From contig CXTY01000014.1 of NCBI GenBank assembly GCA_001404055.1, positions 310,001 to 374,000 of the forward strand: a stretch of DNA of 64,000 nucleotides, given 5' to 3'. Source of the stretch: Roseibium album (GTDB taxonomy: Bacteria > Pseudomonadota > Alphaproteobacteria > Rhizobiales > Stappiaceae). Shown piece after piece: positions 35,117-45,672 of this stretch. The first letter of the stretch is position 1. The number at the start of each line of letters is the position of its first letter. Position numbers and translations under genes: made by a program. The notes beneath the pieces are model-generated. The model was not told where the DNA came from. It was given only the letters and a program-made list of their open reading frames with translations, and made no database searches.

Positions 35117-35821
35117 TTAGATTTGATAGCCGTAGCCTGACTTCAGAACCTGAACCTTATCCCTTTCGGCGCCAAGCGCATCAACGAATATATCTGCAGT
35201 CTGATCAATGATCTGAAACGTTCCATAGTGACATGGCACAATCGTATCGAAATCGAAAAAGCGCTTGCACGCCATGGCAGCGACTTTACCTCCCATTGTG
35301 AAGCGGTCCCCAATGGGAACGAGACCGATCTTGGGACGATAAATCTCGTTGATCAGGGCCATGTCGGAAAAAATGTCTGTATCTCCCATGTGGTAGAGCA
35401 CTTTCTGACCCGGCACCTCGATAATCACACCGTGCGGGTTACCCAGGTAAATCGCCTCCCCATCACTTTGTTTCGAAGAGGAATGCTCGGCCTTCGTCAG
35501 TGCAATCTTGAACGGTCCGGTGTTCACAAGACCACCGGAATTCATGGGATTGATGTTTTCAACGCCCTGTCTGTTCGCCCACATGCAAATCTCGAAGTTC
35601 GCCGTCAGTTGTGCTCCGGTTTTTTTGAGGATTTCAATCGAGTCGCCAATGTGATCGTCATGGCCATGTGTCAGAACCAGATGTGTGACGCCTTCAGACA
35701 CTTCATCTACGCTCAGACTTTCGGGAAATGCAGGGTTTCCCGACAAGAAGGGGTCAATCAGAATTGAAGCGCCATCAATATCGATTTTGAAGGCAGAATG
35801 GCCGTACCAGGTGAGTTTCAC
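35117..35821 (-). CDS. metal-dependent hydrolase, MBL fold, UPF0173 family
   Basis: A 234-residue metallo-beta-lactamase-fold protein of the UPF0173 group. MKLTWYGHSAFKID opens it, THGHDDHIGDSIEI is the zinc-binding HxHxDH motif, LYHMGDTDIFSDM gives a further Asp, and VPCHYGTF a His. The start is a GTG (35819-35821) with GGAGG seven bases upstream. The family is widely conserved, but its substrate is unknown. It is not obviously in an operon. Confidence 0.93.
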   Translation of the reverse strand: MKLTWYGHSAFKIDIDGASILIDPFLSGNPAFPESLSVDEVSEGVTHLVLTHGHDDHIGDSIEILKKTGAQLTANFEICMWANRQGVENINPMNSGGLVNTGPFKIALTKAEHSSSKQSDGEAIYLGNPHGVIIEVPGQKVLYHMGDTDIFSDMALINEIYRPKIGLVPIGDRFTMGGKVAAMACKRFFDFDTIVPCHYGTFQIIDQTADIFVDALGAERDKVQVLKSGYGYQI

Positions 35822-35914
35822 GAGTTTTCCTCCGCGTCCTTTTACCTTGCGTTCTCACACTATAGTGGCACAAGTTGTCATCACAACTGCAGCCACATGA
35901 AGGCGGAGCCCTGA

Positions 35915-36763
35915 ATGTTTCGACACCTCAATTGCCGGATTTCGCAAAGCCTCTGGAGCGAACTACAGGCCGAAGTTGATCGAACCGGACACAGTCTGTC
36001 TCATGTTGTTCAGGAAAAGTTATCTGCGGCCTATGACGTCGAACACCACACGATTTTTCAGGTCTCAACGAGTACGGCGGTTACCAAAGGGCTCTTCAAG
36101 GGCTGCGCCACGGCTGCCGATCTGAAAACGCACGGCGATTTCGGTCTGGGAACATTTGAAGATCTCGATGGTGAATTGATCCTGTTTGAAGGGCATGCTT
36201 ATCAGGCCCGCGATGCGGGTATTGTTGAAGAAGCCCCTGACAATACCTTGACTCCCTTCGCAACTGTGACGCGTTTTACCCCGGAACATGAGATCGAACT
36301 GGAGCGAGTACAGAGCCAGGCCCATTTAGAAACACTTCTGGACAACCAACGTCCGTCGGAAAACACATTTGTCGGCATTCGCATCGACGGCGTCTTCGAT
36401 CGGATTGAATTGCGCGCTGCGTGCAAAGCCAACCCTGGCGAAGATCTTGTTGCAGCAACCGGACACCAGAGCGAATTTGCTTTCGAGAATATCGAAGGAA
36501 CGCTGGTTGGGTTTTGGGCGCCCATCTATGCAAGAACGCTGACCATTTCCGGTTATCACCTTCATTTCATTTCAAAAGACCGGTCCAAGGGTGGACACCT
36601 GATCGGTGTGAAGGCCAGCCATTTGAAGGCCCAGTTGCACTTGGAAACCGATTTCCACTTTGCTGTTCCCGAGACCGAACAGTTCCTGGAAGCAGACCTG
36701 AGAGATGATCCGTCGGCGGACCTTTCCGTAGCCGAACATGGTCATGCCAGCGACCGTGAATAG
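35915..36763 (+). CDS. acetolactate decarboxylase with N-terminal DNA-binding-like extension
   Basis: Acetolactate decarboxylase turns 2-acetolactate into acetoin. Residues about 48-265 carry the AlsD/BudA fold: FQVSTSTAVTKGLFKG, HGDFGLGTFEDLDGELIL, TPFATVTRF and YHLHFISKDRSKGGHLIG with the three zinc His (about 215, 217, 228). About 45 extra N-terminal residues (CRISQSLWSELQAEVDRTGH and VVQEKLSAAY) look like a ribbon-helix-helix segment, making 282 residues against about 240 for the usual enzyme. No acetolactate synthase gene is adjacent. GGAG lies eight bases before the ATG. Confidence 0.88.
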   Translation: MFRHLNCRISQSLWSELQAEVDRTGHSLSHVVQEKLSAAYDVEHHTIFQVSTSTAVTKGLFKGCATAADLKTHGDFGLGTFEDLDGELILFEGHAYQARDAGIVEEAPDNTLTPFATVTRFTPEHEIELERVQSQAHLETLLDNQRPSENTFVGIRIDGVFDRIELRAACKANPGEDLVAATGHQSEFAFENIEGTLVGFWAPIYARTLTISGYHLHFISKDRSKGGHLIGVKASHLKAQLHLETDFHFAVPETEQFLEADLRDDPSADLSVAEHGHASDRE

Positions 36764-36818
36764 ACCTCTCGACGTTGTTTTGCTGGCAAGCTGCCTCAAG
36801 CCCTGTTAAAGCCCGCGC

Positions 36819-37304
36819 ATGGCAAATGATCCTGCACTTTCTCTTGAAGATTTTATCGCCGCGCTGCCGACAAACAGCCGTCTGATCGGACTTGACCTTG
36901 GCACCAAGACCATTGGTCTTGCGCTGTCCGACATCGGCCGCGGAATTGCATCGCCGATGGAAACCATCCGCCGGAAAAAATTTACGATCGATGCAGAAAA
37001 ACTGCTCGAGATTTGCGCCAAACAGGATGTTGGCGGGATGGTTCTCGGGCTGCCCCTCAATATGGATGGCAGCGAAGGTCCCCGCGTCCAGGCCACACGT
37101 GCCTTTGTCCGCAACCTTGCGCCCAAAACAGACTTGCCGATCACCTATTGGGACGAACGCTTGTCGACCGCCGCCGTGACACGCACATTGCTTGAAGCCG
37201 ATTCAAGCCGCGCAAAACGGGCGGAAGTGGTCGACAAAATGGCAGCTGCCTTCATTTTGCAGGGCTTTCTGGACCGACTCGGATTTATGGGGTTAGATAG
37301 CTGA
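36819..37304 (+). CDS. ruvX: putative pre-16S rRNA nuclease / Holliday junction resolvase RuvX (YqgF)
   Basis: A 161-residue RNase H-fold nuclease that trims pre-16S rRNA in E. coli. The first catalytic strand reads [20 protein letters not shown], followed by [18 protein letters not shown] and the [15 protein letters not shown] segment; [20 protein letters not shown] closes the fold. These are the Asp-Glu-Asp family residues. It begins the block that runs through pyrB to topA and rpmG. Confidence 0.93.
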   Translation: MANDPALSLEDFIAALPTNSRLIGLDLGTKTIGLALSDIGRGIASPMETIRRKKFTIDAEKLLEICAKQDVGGMVLGLPLNMDGSEGPRVQATRAFVRNLAPKTDLPITYWDERLSTAAVTRTLLEADSSRAKRAEVVDKMAAAFILQGFLDRLGFMGLDS

Positions 37305-37377
37305 TCTTCCCCGCCGACTGATCTGTGCATCTGCACAGGTAGCGACGTTTGTTTCCTTCAAACGCGAAAGCTGACCC

Positions 37378-38304
37378 ATGCTGACAACGCTTGCGGCCCT
37401 TATGCCGGTCATCCTGGTGATTGCCTCGGGCTATCTTATTGCGCGCACTGGCCTGATCACTGGCGAGCAATGGCGAGGCGTTGAAAAACTTGCCTATCTG
37501 GTCCTGTTTCCAGCCGTTCTATTCAGAACGATTTCAAACGCTGACTTCAGCAGCTTTCCAGCGCTTAACATGGGCGGTGCGCTCCTTGCGTCCATAACCC
37601 TGATGGCGGTGATATTGTTGATCGCCCGCGGCACAATAGAACGTATTTGGGGTATTCCGGCTGTTCGGTTTACGTCGATCTTTCAAGGCACCTTGCGCTG
37701 GAATGCCATGATTGCACTGGCCATTGCCGACAATGTGGTTGGCGATGTCGGCCTGGCAATGCTTGCGGTCGCAATGGTGTTCATGATCCCGGTCATCAAT
37801 GTCGCCAGCATCCTGGTTCTGTCCCATTATGCCAGCGGCTCTGCGCCCAGCGGGGCCAAGATTCTAAAGGATCTCTACACCAATCCTTTTATCCTCTCGA
37901 TTGTTGCCGGAGTCGTTTTCAATCTCAGCGGACTGACACTGCCATTCGTGATTGAAGACACGTTGAAAATTTTCGCCCAGGCAGCGCTGCCCATCGGGAT
38001 CGTCTGTGTCGGTGCCGGGCTTGACCTTGGTTCACTTCGCCGCCCCGGACCGGCCTTGACCATGGGAACGTTCCTGCGGCCGATTTTAATGCCCATCCTG
38101 GCATTTGGTTTTGCAGCGCTTTTCGGCGTGACAGGTCCGGCTTTGACGGTTGTCATCATTGCCTGTTCCGTCCCTTGCGCCAGCAACTCCTATCTTCTCG
38201 CCCGGCAGATGGGTGGTGATGCGAAGCTGATGGCGGAAATCATAACACTGCAGACATTGGCAGCGACTGTGACTATTCCGCTGGCGATGCTGTTGTTCAC
38301 CTAG
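37378..38304 (+). CDS. AEC-family (auxin efflux carrier-type) transporter
   Basis: A 308-residue membrane protein with about ten helices in two five-helix halves. It starts MLTTLAALMPVILVIASGYL and has the internal P-A-V-L-F-R / Y-L-V-L-F-P pattern and the GAGLDLGSLRRPGPALTM segment of the family. Members export malate, auxin-like acids or other carboxylates. It sits between ruvX and pyrB in the housekeeping block, which is a common placement in related genomes; the substrate is not known. Confidence 0.9.
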   Translation: MLTTLAALMPVILVIASGYLIARTGLITGEQWRGVEKLAYLVLFPAVLFRTISNADFSSFPALNMGGALLASITLMAVILLIARGTIERIWGIPAVRFTSIFQGTLRWNAMIALAIADNVVGDVGLAMLAVAMVFMIPVINVASILVLSHYASGSAPSGAKILKDLYTNPFILSIVAGVVFNLSGLTLPFVIEDTLKIFAQAALPIGIVCVGAGLDLGSLRRPGPALTMGTFLRPILMPILAFGFAALFGVTGPALTVVIIACSVPCASNSYLLARQMGGDAKLMAEIITLQTLAATVTIPLAMLLFT

Positions 38305-38430
38305 AGGTTTCGGCCTTAACGGACGCTTTTTGTCCAAGCGTTCAAATATTTAGCATGATTGTGGACAGCGGGCATGAGCTGATTTCGTGTCTTGTGCACT
38401 CGGGCGATTCCCCCTATAGCAATGTTCTCG

Positions 38431-39387
38431 ATGACCGCAAAAGATACCCATCGAGACAGCCCCTTCCCCCATCGACATTTGCTGGGCATTGAGGGCCTTC
38501 ACCCCCACGAAATTCTGGGCTTGCTGGACCGGGCTGAGGAAGCCGTCGAGATTTCCCGCCAGGTGCATAAACGCAAGCATGTGCTTGAGGGCCGGACCCA
38601 GATCAACCTCTTTTTCGAGAACTCCACACGCACCCAAAGTTCGTTTGAACTGGCCGGAAAACGGCTCGGGGCGGATGTGATGAACATGGCCGTGTCCCAA
38701 TCTTCGGTGAAGAAGGGCGAAACGCTTATCGACACCGCGGCGACGCTGAATGCCATGCATCCGGACCTGCTGGTGGTGCGTCATCACGCAGCCGGAGCAG
38801 TTCACCTGCTGGCACGAAAAGTCGGTTGTTCGGTGGTGAACGCCGGAGACGGACCACATGAACACCCAACACAGGCTCTGCTTGACGCGCTTACCATCCG
38901 GCGGCACAAGGGCAAGATCGCGCGGCTAACGGTGGCTATTTGCGGCGACATCGCCCATTCCCGCGTTGCCCGCTCCAACATCATTCTGCTGAACGCTCTT
39001 GGTGCACGCGTCCGCGTCATTGCCCCGACCACGCTGTTACCTTCAGGAATTGCCAAGATGGGTGTGGAGGTTTTCAACGACATGCATGAAGGCCTGAAAG
39101 GTGCAGACATCGTCATGATGCTGCGCCTGCAGCGCGAACGCATGAACGGAGCGTTCGTCCCCTCGGTACGCGAATATTATCGCTACTATGGCCTTGATGC
39201 TGAAAAACTCAATTACGCGCAGGACGATGCGCTTGTCATGCATCCCGGCCCAATGAACAGGGGCGTGGAAATCGACGCCTCAATTGCCGATGGTGCACAG
39301 AGCCTGATCCGTGAGCAGGTGGAAATGGGCGTTGCGGTACGGATGGCCGTTCTGGAAGCGCTCGCCGACAACCTGCCAAACAATTAG
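38431..39387 (+). CDS. pyrB: aspartate carbamoyltransferase catalytic subunit
   Basis: PyrB makes carbamoyl aspartate from carbamoyl phosphate and aspartate in pyrimidine synthesis. The 318-residue protein has the carbamoyl-phosphate loop [20 protein letters not shown], the [18 protein letters not shown] aspartate-side segment and [17 protein letters not shown] near the end. No clear Shine-Dalgarno marks the start; ATG at 38431 ([12 protein letters not shown]) or 38422 are both possible. The pseudo-dihydroorotase gene starts 19 bases after the stop, so they are one operon and probably one complex. Confidence 0.95.
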   Translation: MTAKDTHRDSPFPHRHLLGIEGLHPHEILGLLDRAEEAVEISRQVHKRKHVLEGRTQINLFFENSTRTQSSFELAGKRLGADVMNMAVSQSSVKKGETLIDTAATLNAMHPDLLVVRHHAAGAVHLLARKVGCSVVNAGDGPHEHPTQALLDALTIRRHKGKIARLTVAICGDIAHSRVARSNIILLNALGARVRVIAPTTLLPSGIAKMGVEVFNDMHEGLKGADIVMMLRLQRERMNGAFVPSVREYYRYYGLDAEKLNYAQDDALVMHPGPMNRGVEIDASIADGAQSLIREQVEMGVAVRMAVLEALADNLPNN

Positions 39388-39406
39388 GGACCAGAGGAAA
39401 ACAATC

Positions 39407-40708
39407 GTGGCAATCGACACACCCAAACCCCTGGTTCTTTCAAACGCCAGAGTGATTGATCCTGCACGTGACATGGACGCGCCCGGCTCTGTCATCATTG
39501 CGGACGGAACGATCCTTGCAGCGGGCCCGGAAGCGGCCAACCAGGGCACCCCTTACGGAGCAGAGATTTTCGACTGCAAGGGCGCGATTGCTTGCCCGGG
39601 CCTGATCGACATGTGCGTTTCGGTGGGTGAACCTGGCGCAGAACACCGTGAGACCCTTGCAAGCGCGTCCCAGGCCGCCGCAGCTGGCGGAATCACGACA
39701 ATCTGCACCATGCCGGATACCGATCCGGTGATTGACGATCCTGCACTGGTCGATTTCATCCACCGCAGGGCGCGCGATACGGCCAGCGTCAATGTTCTGC
39801 CGCTTGCGGCTTTGACCAAGGGTCTCGAGGGTAACGAGATGACCGAGATCGGCCTCCTGAAAGAGGCCGGTGCGGTGGCGTTCACCAGCGGCCACAAGTC
39901 GGTCAAGAACGCGCAGGTTATGCGCCGCATGATGACTTATGCCCGTGACTTTGACGCTCTGGTGATCCATCACGTGGAAGATCCTGATCTGGCAGGCGGT
40001 GTCATGAATGCCGGTCTGAATGCCAGCTGGAAAGGCCTTTCGGGTGTGCCGCGTGAAGCTGAAATCATCATGCTTGAACGCGATCTGCGTCTCGTCGGCA
40101 TGTCCAAAGGCAAGTACCACGCGAACCTGATTTCAACATCAGACAGTGCAGACGTCATACGCGTCGGCAAGGCCCGTGGCCTCGACATCACCGCAGGTGT
40201 TTCGATAAATCATCTCACTCACAATGAAAACGACATCGGCGCCTATCGCACCTTCTTCAAAATGTCGCCGCCTTTGCGGGATGAAGACGACCGGCAGGCC
40301 ATGATCGCGGCAGTCGCCGATGGCACGATCGATATTATCTGCTCGAACCATGACCCGCAGGACGTGGAGACCAAACGACACCCCTGGGCCGAAGCTGAAG
40401 ATGGCGCCATCGGGCTTGAAACGCTGCTCGCGGCGGCACTACGGCTCTACCATTCAGACCAGGTTGACCTGAAAACCCTTCTTGCTGCGGTGACAAGCGG
40501 CCCCGCCGACAGGTTGGGTCTCGAGACTGGCCGGCTTTCCAAAGGCGCACCCGCAGATGTGACGGTCTTCGACCCGGAACGCCCCTGGGTCCTGGAAAAA
40601 AGTTCCATTCGCTCAAGATCCAAGAACTCCCCTTTCGAGGATGCGCGTTTCACAGGCCGTGTTTTGCGGACGGTTGTTGCAGGTAGACCGGTGTACGACT
40701 ACAGCTGA
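39407..40708 (+). CDS. pyrC': dihydroorotase homologue lacking metal ligands (PyrC' pseudoenzyme)
   Basis: The 433-residue amidohydrolase-fold protein aligns with class I dihydroorotases, but its active site is lost. The HxH of the canonical HVHFREPG reads CVSVGEPG (about residues 68-75); the later H-I-S-T reads NLIST (about 240); and the D-H-A-P-H segment reads NHDPQ. Such inactive PyrC' proteins in Pseudomonas are structural partners of PyrB. The GTG start at 39407 has AGAGGAAAA upstream and lies 19 bases after pyrB. A true dihydroorotase should be encoded elsewhere. Confidence 0.9.
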   Translation: MAIDTPKPLVLSNARVIDPARDMDAPGSVIIADGTILAAGPEAANQGTPYGAEIFDCKGAIACPGLIDMCVSVGEPGAEHRETLASASQAAAAGGITTICTMPDTDPVIDDPALVDFIHRRARDTASVNVLPLAALTKGLEGNEMTEIGLLKEAGAVAFTSGHKSVKNAQVMRRMMTYARDFDALVIHHVEDPDLAGGVMNAGLNASWKGLSGVPREAEIIMLERDLRLVGMSKGKYHANLISTSDSADVIRVGKARGLDITAGVSINHLTHNENDIGAYRTFFKMSPPLRDEDDRQAMIAAVADGTIDIICSNHDPQDVETKRHPWAEAEDGAIGLETLLAAALRLYHSDQVDLKTLLAAVTSGPADRLGLETGRLSKGAPADVTVFDPERPWVLEKSSIRSRSKNSPFEDARFTGRVLRTVVAGRPVYDYS

Positions 40709-40819
40709 AAACGGCCACTTTTGCGTTAAGCCACCCTCCTGTCATCATCTGATTGATCCGAAAACCCGGTTCATGACACATTTCTCGTCAAAGTTTGCAG
40801 GGACATTCATCACACACGG

Positions 40820-41608
40820 ATGGCCCTGATGCGTCTGATTGTTTTTTCGTTTCTCGCTTTGATCCTGCTGGTAAACAGGGCCTCGGCAGCAGACCTTTAT
40901 ATGAAATACAAACTTTATGCGGTGGGCTTGCCGATCGGCTCAGGCGTTCTCTCGCTGGATTTTGGAGATGAAACCTATTCCATAAAAGGCGATGGAAAAA
41001 CAGCGGCGTTTGGTCGTTTGGTCTCCGACGGCAATGGCGCTGCCGAGGCGCGTGGCGGCGTCGAGGGTGGCGTACCCCAGCCTGAAAATTATGCCTTTAG
41101 AATTTCCAGTGAAGACGAAACCGGTGACATTTCGATGCAGCTCAGCGGCGGAAAGGTTGGCAGGATTTCAGTTGATCCGCCACAAGATCGAATGAATGAG
41201 CGTGTCAAAGTGACGGCCAAACATGTTGAGGGTGTACTGGACCCGCTAACGGCTGCTGTTTTTCCGGCACCCAAGGGCCTTGTACCCGAGGCCTGTAACC
41301 GGACTTTGCCCCTGTTCGATGGCAAAGAGCGTTACAATGTTCATCTCAGTTACAAATTACGGCGCAAGGCATCAACAGCCGATGGGCGCTTCAAAGGCGA
41401 CGTCCTCGTCTGCCGCGCACGCTACGAACCGATTGCCGGTCACCGTCCGAAGCGCAAGGCCATTCAAGATCTTGCAAAAAACAAATCCGTTGAAGTCTGG
41501 CTCGCCCCTGTCGGCGACAAGCCCTATCTCGTCCCTCTACGGGCAAGCATCACCGTGGCCTTCGGATCACTGGTGGTACAGGCAGAAAAATTCAAACTGA
41601 AAAAATAG
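40820..41608 (+). CDS. DUF3108 domain-containing exported protein
   Basis: A 262-residue protein with a signal peptide (LIVFSFLALILLVNRASAAD) and a DUF3108 beta-rich domain: MKYKLYAVGLPIGSGVLSLD, FRISSEDETGDISMQLSG and later VEWL-like VEVWLAPVGDKPYLVPLRAS. It also has the conserved Cys pair (EACNRTLPLFDGK and VLVCRARYEPI). The function is unknown; such proteins are thought to sit in the periplasm. Two in-frame ATGs (40820 and 40829) compete, with no clear Shine-Dalgarno. Confidence 0.85.
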   Translation: MALMRLIVFSFLALILLVNRASAADLYMKYKLYAVGLPIGSGVLSLDFGDETYSIKGDGKTAAFGRLVSDGNGAAEARGGVEGGVPQPENYAFRISSEDETGDISMQLSGGKVGRISVDPPQDRMNERVKVTAKHVEGVLDPLTAAVFPAPKGLVPEACNRTLPLFDGKERYNVHLSYKLRRKASTADGRFKGDVLVCRARYEPIAGHRPKRKAIQDLAKNKSVEVWLAPVGDKPYLVPLRASITVAFGSLVVQAEKFKLKK

Positions 41609-41776
41609 TCCAAGTTTCGGGAACGACAGTGCCGCTCAACGATGCGCGGTGGGTGAAGGAACGATCCGCATTGCTTTGCAACTGCACAGGTATTCGTCAC
41701 AGACAGGCTTGATCCGACAGTCATTGCCGTTACATTGCGAAGGCTATTTTGCTGGCGTTAGTTGGAGAATAACCGC

Positions 41777-42442
41777 GTGCCTGATCCGATCAGCTGGGCG
41801 TTTGCCTGGCCCTATTATCTGGCAGCTCTTGCCTTTGGTTATTTGCTGGGATGCATTCCCTTTGGCCTCGTCATCACCCGAATGGCCGGTTTGGGCGACA
41901 TCCGCAAGATTGGCTCAGGAAACATCGGCACGACCAATGTGCTACGCACCGGCAACAAATCACTTGCCGCAGCAACGCTTGTCTGCGACGCACTCAAGGG
42001 CACGATCGCGGTCCTGATCGTTGGCTTCTACTTCGGACAAGAAATGGCGCTGGTCGCCGGCCTGGGAGCGTTTCTCGGACACCTTTTTCCAGTCTGGCTC
42101 AAGTTCAGAGGCGGCAAAGGCGTGGCCACATATCTGGGCATATTGCTGGGTCTCTATTGGCCCATGTTCCTGCTCGCAGCAGCGATATGGGTCGGCATGG
42201 CGTTTGCTTTCCGGTATTCATCCCTCTCCGCACTGACCGCCAGCCTTGCAACCCCGATACTTCTGTATCTGGCGTTCAGCCAGGTTCAAATGGCAGAGAT
42301 GTTCCTTGTTCTGACAATTTTGATATGGGCCAAACACCATGAGAATATCGGCCGCCTTTTACGCGGTGAAGAAAGCAAAATTGGCTCAAAATCCAAGCCC
42401 CCCCCCGACGGGTCCTCAACACCCGATGGCGGAGGGACGTGA
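41777..42442 (+). CDS. plsY: glycerol-3-phosphate acyltransferase PlsY
   Basis: PlsY transfers acyl groups from acyl phosphate to glycerol 3-phosphate in the inner membrane, the first step of phospholipid synthesis. The 221-residue protein has five hydrophobic helices and the three family motifs: [12 protein letters not shown] with [32 protein letters not shown], and [15 protein letters not shown] at the end. The start is a GTG at 41777 with GGAG nine bases upstream. dprA begins inside its stop codon (GTGA). Confidence 0.95.
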   Translation: MPDPISWAFAWPYYLAALAFGYLLGCIPFGLVITRMAGLGDIRKIGSGNIGTTNVLRTGNKSLAAATLVCDALKGTIAVLIVGFYFGQEMALVAGLGAFLGHLFPVWLKFRGGKGVATYLGILLGLYWPMFLLAAAIWVGMAFAFRYSSLSALTASLATPILLYLAFSQVQMAEMFLVLTILIWAKHHENIGRLLRGEESKIGSKSKPPPDGSSTPDGGGT

Positions 42443-43578
42443 ACAGCCCGGCACAAAATAAAACGTTCAGCCTTTCGGAGGCTCAACGCCTTGCATGGCT
42501 GCGTCTAATACGTTCAGAGAACATTGGTCCCAGAACATTCCGCGACCTCCTGAACCATACAGGTGCAGCCGAGCGAGCACTGGATCTCCTGCCTGAACTT
42601 TCAAGCCGTGGTGGAAAAAAGAGCTACCGGCAATGCAGTGTTTCAGATGCGGAAGCAGAACTCAGCGCACATCAAAAATGGGGCGCGAGACTGGTTGCCT
42701 TGGGAGAGCCCGACTACCCACCCCACCTCAGGCATATTGACGGCCCACCACCTCTTCTTTCGGTGATGGGAAGCTCATGTCCCAGTGAAGAAAGGTCAGT
42801 CGCTATTGTTGGCGCGCGTAACGCGTCACTTTCAGGGCGGAAACTTGCAGCGCAATTTGCAAAAGACCTTGGCGAACAAGGTTTCCTCATTGCCTCCGGA
42901 CTGGCGCGCGGGATTGATGCTGCTGCCCATGAGGCCGCTTTGCAAAGTAGGACAATGGCGGTTTTTGCCGGCGGCATAAACATTTTGTACCCGCCGGAAC
43001 ACGACAGATTGCTGGGCGCAATTCTGGACAACGGCGGCGCCGCCATTACCGAAATGCCATTTGGCTGGAAGCCCCGAGGTCGAGACTTTCCTCGCCGCAA
43101 CCGATTGATTTCAGGAGTGTCACTCGGTGTCATCGTGATCGAGGCTGCCAAGGCGTCAGGTTCACTTCATACAGCACGTTACGCTCTGGAGCAGAACCGC
43201 GATATCTTCGCGGTGCCCGGATCGCCTCTGGACCCGCGCTCTGAAGGAGCCAACGGTCTGATCCGGCAAGGCGCGACACTTGTGACCTGCGCTGAGGATG
43301 TGCTGGAGGCTCTCAGCGACCGACTTGAGCCAAAACACCCTTTGAACGGCGAGCTGTTTGAACCGGATCGTGGTCTTCCCGTGACACCACATGAGCCTGA
43401 AGCAAAATTGCGGGACAAAATTGTTTCGGCACTCGGACCTACACCTGTTGATTTGGACGAACTGATCCGATTTTCAGATGCTGATACGCGTGCTGTAAAC
43501 GTCATCCTGCTGGAACTGGAACTTGCAGGTAGGCTGGAGCGACACCGTGGAAACAAGGTATCGCTCCTCATGCGTTAG
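42439..43578 (+). CDS. dprA: DNA-processing protein DprA
   Basis: DprA protects incoming single-stranded DNA and loads RecA during transformation. The 379-residue protein has an N-terminal helical part, a Rossmann core with [56 protein letters not shown] and [19 protein letters not shown], and a C-terminal winged-helix-like part ([20 protein letters not shown]). The GTG start overlaps the plsY stop by four bases. A competence machinery is not visible in the window. Confidence 0.95.
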   Translation: MNSPAQNKTFSLSEAQRLAWLRLIRSENIGPRTFRDLLNHTGAAERALDLLPELSSRGGKKSYRQCSVSDAEAELSAHQKWGARLVALGEPDYPPHLRHIDGPPPLLSVMGSSCPSEERSVAIVGARNASLSGRKLAAQFAKDLGEQGFLIASGLARGIDAAAHEAALQSRTMAVFAGGINILYPPEHDRLLGAILDNGGAAITEMPFGWKPRGRDFPRRNRLISGVSLGVIVIEAAKASGSLHTARYALEQNRDIFAVPGSPLDPRSEGANGLIRQGATLVTCAEDVLEALSDRLEPKHPLNGELFEPDRGLPVTPHEPEAKLRDKIVSALGPTPVDLDELIRFSDADTRAVNVILLELELAGRLERHRGNKVSLLMR

Positions 43579-43611
43579 CCGTTCCAGTAGTTAGTGATCC
43601 AGTTTCACAAA

Positions 43612-45672
43612 TCAGGCCGCCCGCACTTCGCTGAGAAACGTCGAGACCATTGAGTTCAGCTTTCCAGCTTTTTCTGACAGCTCCGTGGCGGATCCGAGCA
43701 TTTGGTCCGCTGCTTGACCGGTGCGGTCGGCACTTCTGGTCAAATCCTGGATTGTGGACGTCACTTCATCAGTACCAGACGCGGCCTGATTGATGCTCTG
43801 CGCGATTTCATGTGTTGCTGAATCCTGCTGTTCGACGGCGACTGCAATCGCCTGCGCAATTTCAGAAACCGTCTCAATTTCGACCGCGATTTCCTCAATC
43901 GCCTGCATCGTGCCATCGGTTTCCTGCTGAATTGCGCTTATTTGTGCGGCGATATCATCGGTTGCCTTGGCGGTTTGGTTAGCAAGACTCTTTACTTCAG
44001 AGGCGACAACGGCAAATCCCTTGCCGGCTTCGCCAGCACGCGCAGCCTCGATCGTTGCGTTCAATGCAAGCAAATTTGTTTGCTCCGCAATACCCGTGAT
44101 CAGGTTCAGTACCTCACCAATATCGGCGACCTTGCTGGAAAGATTTTGCATTCTCTCCTGGCTTTGTTTGGTGATGTTAAACGCCTGATCTGTCTTGTTC
44201 GACTGTTCGTTTACCTGCCCGGTAATCTGCTGGATTGAAGCCCCGAGTTCCTCAGCTGCCGAGGCCACCGTTTGAACATTGTTTGAAGCCTGTTGGGCTG
44301 ACCCGGCAACGCCGGAGGATTGCACACGGGACTGCTCAGCAGTTTCTGCCAGCGAACTCGCTGTTGTCGTCATCGCATTTGAAGAGTGCGACACCTGTGC
44401 AACGATTGCTCCAACTCCGGTCTCAAAATCTTGCGCGAGACGCTCCATTGCCGCGGTTTTCTCTGCTTGTGAGTACTCTTCAGCCTCTTGCGTTGTCCGC
44501 TGCAATTTCTCCACTTCAAGTGCGTTGGCCTTGAACACATGAACGGCTTTTATCATGTCTCCAATTTCGTCGGTTCGCCTGGCTTCCGCGATCTCAACAC
44601 CCAGATCTCCCTTGGAAAGGCGGCCCATGACCTTGTTCAGCGACTTCAGTGGATTGGTTACGTTTCTATTGACCATCAACGAGATGCCAATTCCAGTCGC
44701 CAGGGAAATTGCTAGCAATCCCCAGAGCGCATTGCGCGACAACGAGATGCTGGCCTGCAGTTCACCGATGGCTTGCTTTTCGCTCGCAATGGCCTGGTTG
44801 GAGAGCGTGTTGATCTCCGCCTGAAGAACAGAAATGAATTCCTGCTCCAACTGATCAATGGAAGCAATCGCCTGGAGTTTGAGTTCCGGCTTGTACATGT
44901 TGAAAACGCGTCGTCCACCTTCGTCGAGCGTCTTGAATAGTGCTTTGACTTTCGCAAGTTGTTCCTGCTCTTTTGCGTCCGTATCCAGCATCGCCATGAG
45001 GCCAAGAAAGCCATTAAATGTCTTGGCGTATTTCTCAAAGTCGGCTGCAGCATTTACATCGCCGCGCATGTGGGCATTCAAGGATGAAATCAGGTCACCA
45101 CCTTCATCCACCATCTCGAGATAGTACTGAATGCTTGGCAGCCGTTCGTTGAGAACTTTGTCCAGGTCCATGGCGAAGGCGGCGCCGCTTATTTCCTTGG
45201 TTTTGAGATTATCAAGGATCTTCTCCATCTTCAGTCCGGCGTCGGTCAACTCGTATGCCGCCTTTTGCGCCAGACGTTCGAATGTCGGATCAAAATGTTC
45301 GAAGACTTCGGTCATCGCGCGGTTCCGATAAGCTGCGATATTGTTATCAAGCAACACCGCGCCCGCATCTTCTTCACCCACGATTGCCCGATAATCAGCG
45401 AGTTGAGACTGAAACTCGTCGAAGTTCTTCTCAAAGGTTGTGCGTTTGTCTTCTTCGCCACTCACATATTCCAACACGCTGGAATTCATGGCGTTCAGTC
45501 GATCCAACATGGAAAGGGTCAAAATCGCGGTTGGAACTGCGACATCCTTGACCTTGGTCGCACTGTCGCTGACTTCACTATTGATCGCCTGCACGCCCAG
45601 TGTGACTGACCCGACAAGCGCAAGCAGGCCAAACAAGGGTATGCCAATCTTTTTCCCGACCGTGAATTTCAT
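43612..45672 (-). CDS. methyl-accepting chemotaxis protein
   Basis: A 686-residue chemoreceptor. One membrane helix opens it ([19 protein letters not shown]), followed by a periplasmic helical sensor of about 290 residues, a second helix ([19 protein letters not shown], about 315-335), a HAMP domain ([20 protein letters not shown]) and a signalling coiled coil with the hairpin tip [20 protein letters not shown]. The ligand domain looks like an all-helical bundle. The ATG at 45672 has GGGGGG upstream. It is inserted in the opposite direction between dprA and topA, which are otherwise neighbours in related genomes. Confidence 0.93.
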   Translation of the reverse strand: MKFTVGKKIGIPLFGLLALVGSVTLGVQAINSEVSDSATKVKDVAVPTAILTLSMLDRLNAMNSSVLEYVSGEEDKRTTFEKNFDEFQSQLADYRAIVGEEDAGAVLLDNNIAAYRNRAMTEVFEHFDPTFERLAQKAAYELTDAGLKMEKILDNLKTKEISGAAFAMDLDKVLNERLPSIQYYLEMVDEGGDLISSLNAHMRGDVNAAADFEKYAKTFNGFLGLMAMLDTDAKEQEQLAKVKALFKTLDEGGRRVFNMYKPELKLQAIASIDQLEQEFISVLQAEINTLSNQAIASEKQAIGELQASISLSRNALWGLLAISLATGIGISLMVNRNVTNPLKSLNKVMGRLSKGDLGVEIAEARRTDEIGDMIKAVHVFKANALEVEKLQRTTQEAEEYSQAEKTAAMERLAQDFETGVGAIVAQVSHSSNAMTTTASSLAETAEQSRVQSSGVAGSAQQASNNVQTVASAAEELGASIQQITGQVNEQSNKTDQAFNITKQSQERMQNLSSKVADIGEVLNLITGIAEQTNLLALNATIEAARAGEAGKGFAVVASEVKSLANQTAKATDDIAAQISAIQQETDGTMQAIEEIAVEIETVSEIAQAIAVAVEQQDSATHEIAQSINQAASGTDEVTSTIQDLTRSADRTGQAADQMLGSATELSEKAGKLNSMVSTFLSEVRAA

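Noticed and set aside
34473..36763. Cupin, MBL hydrolase and acetolactate decarboxylase as an acetoin pathway cluster
   Set aside because: The genes lie on different strands, there is no acetolactate synthase or acetoin reductase, and the cupin and UPF0173 proteins have no known link to acetoin.
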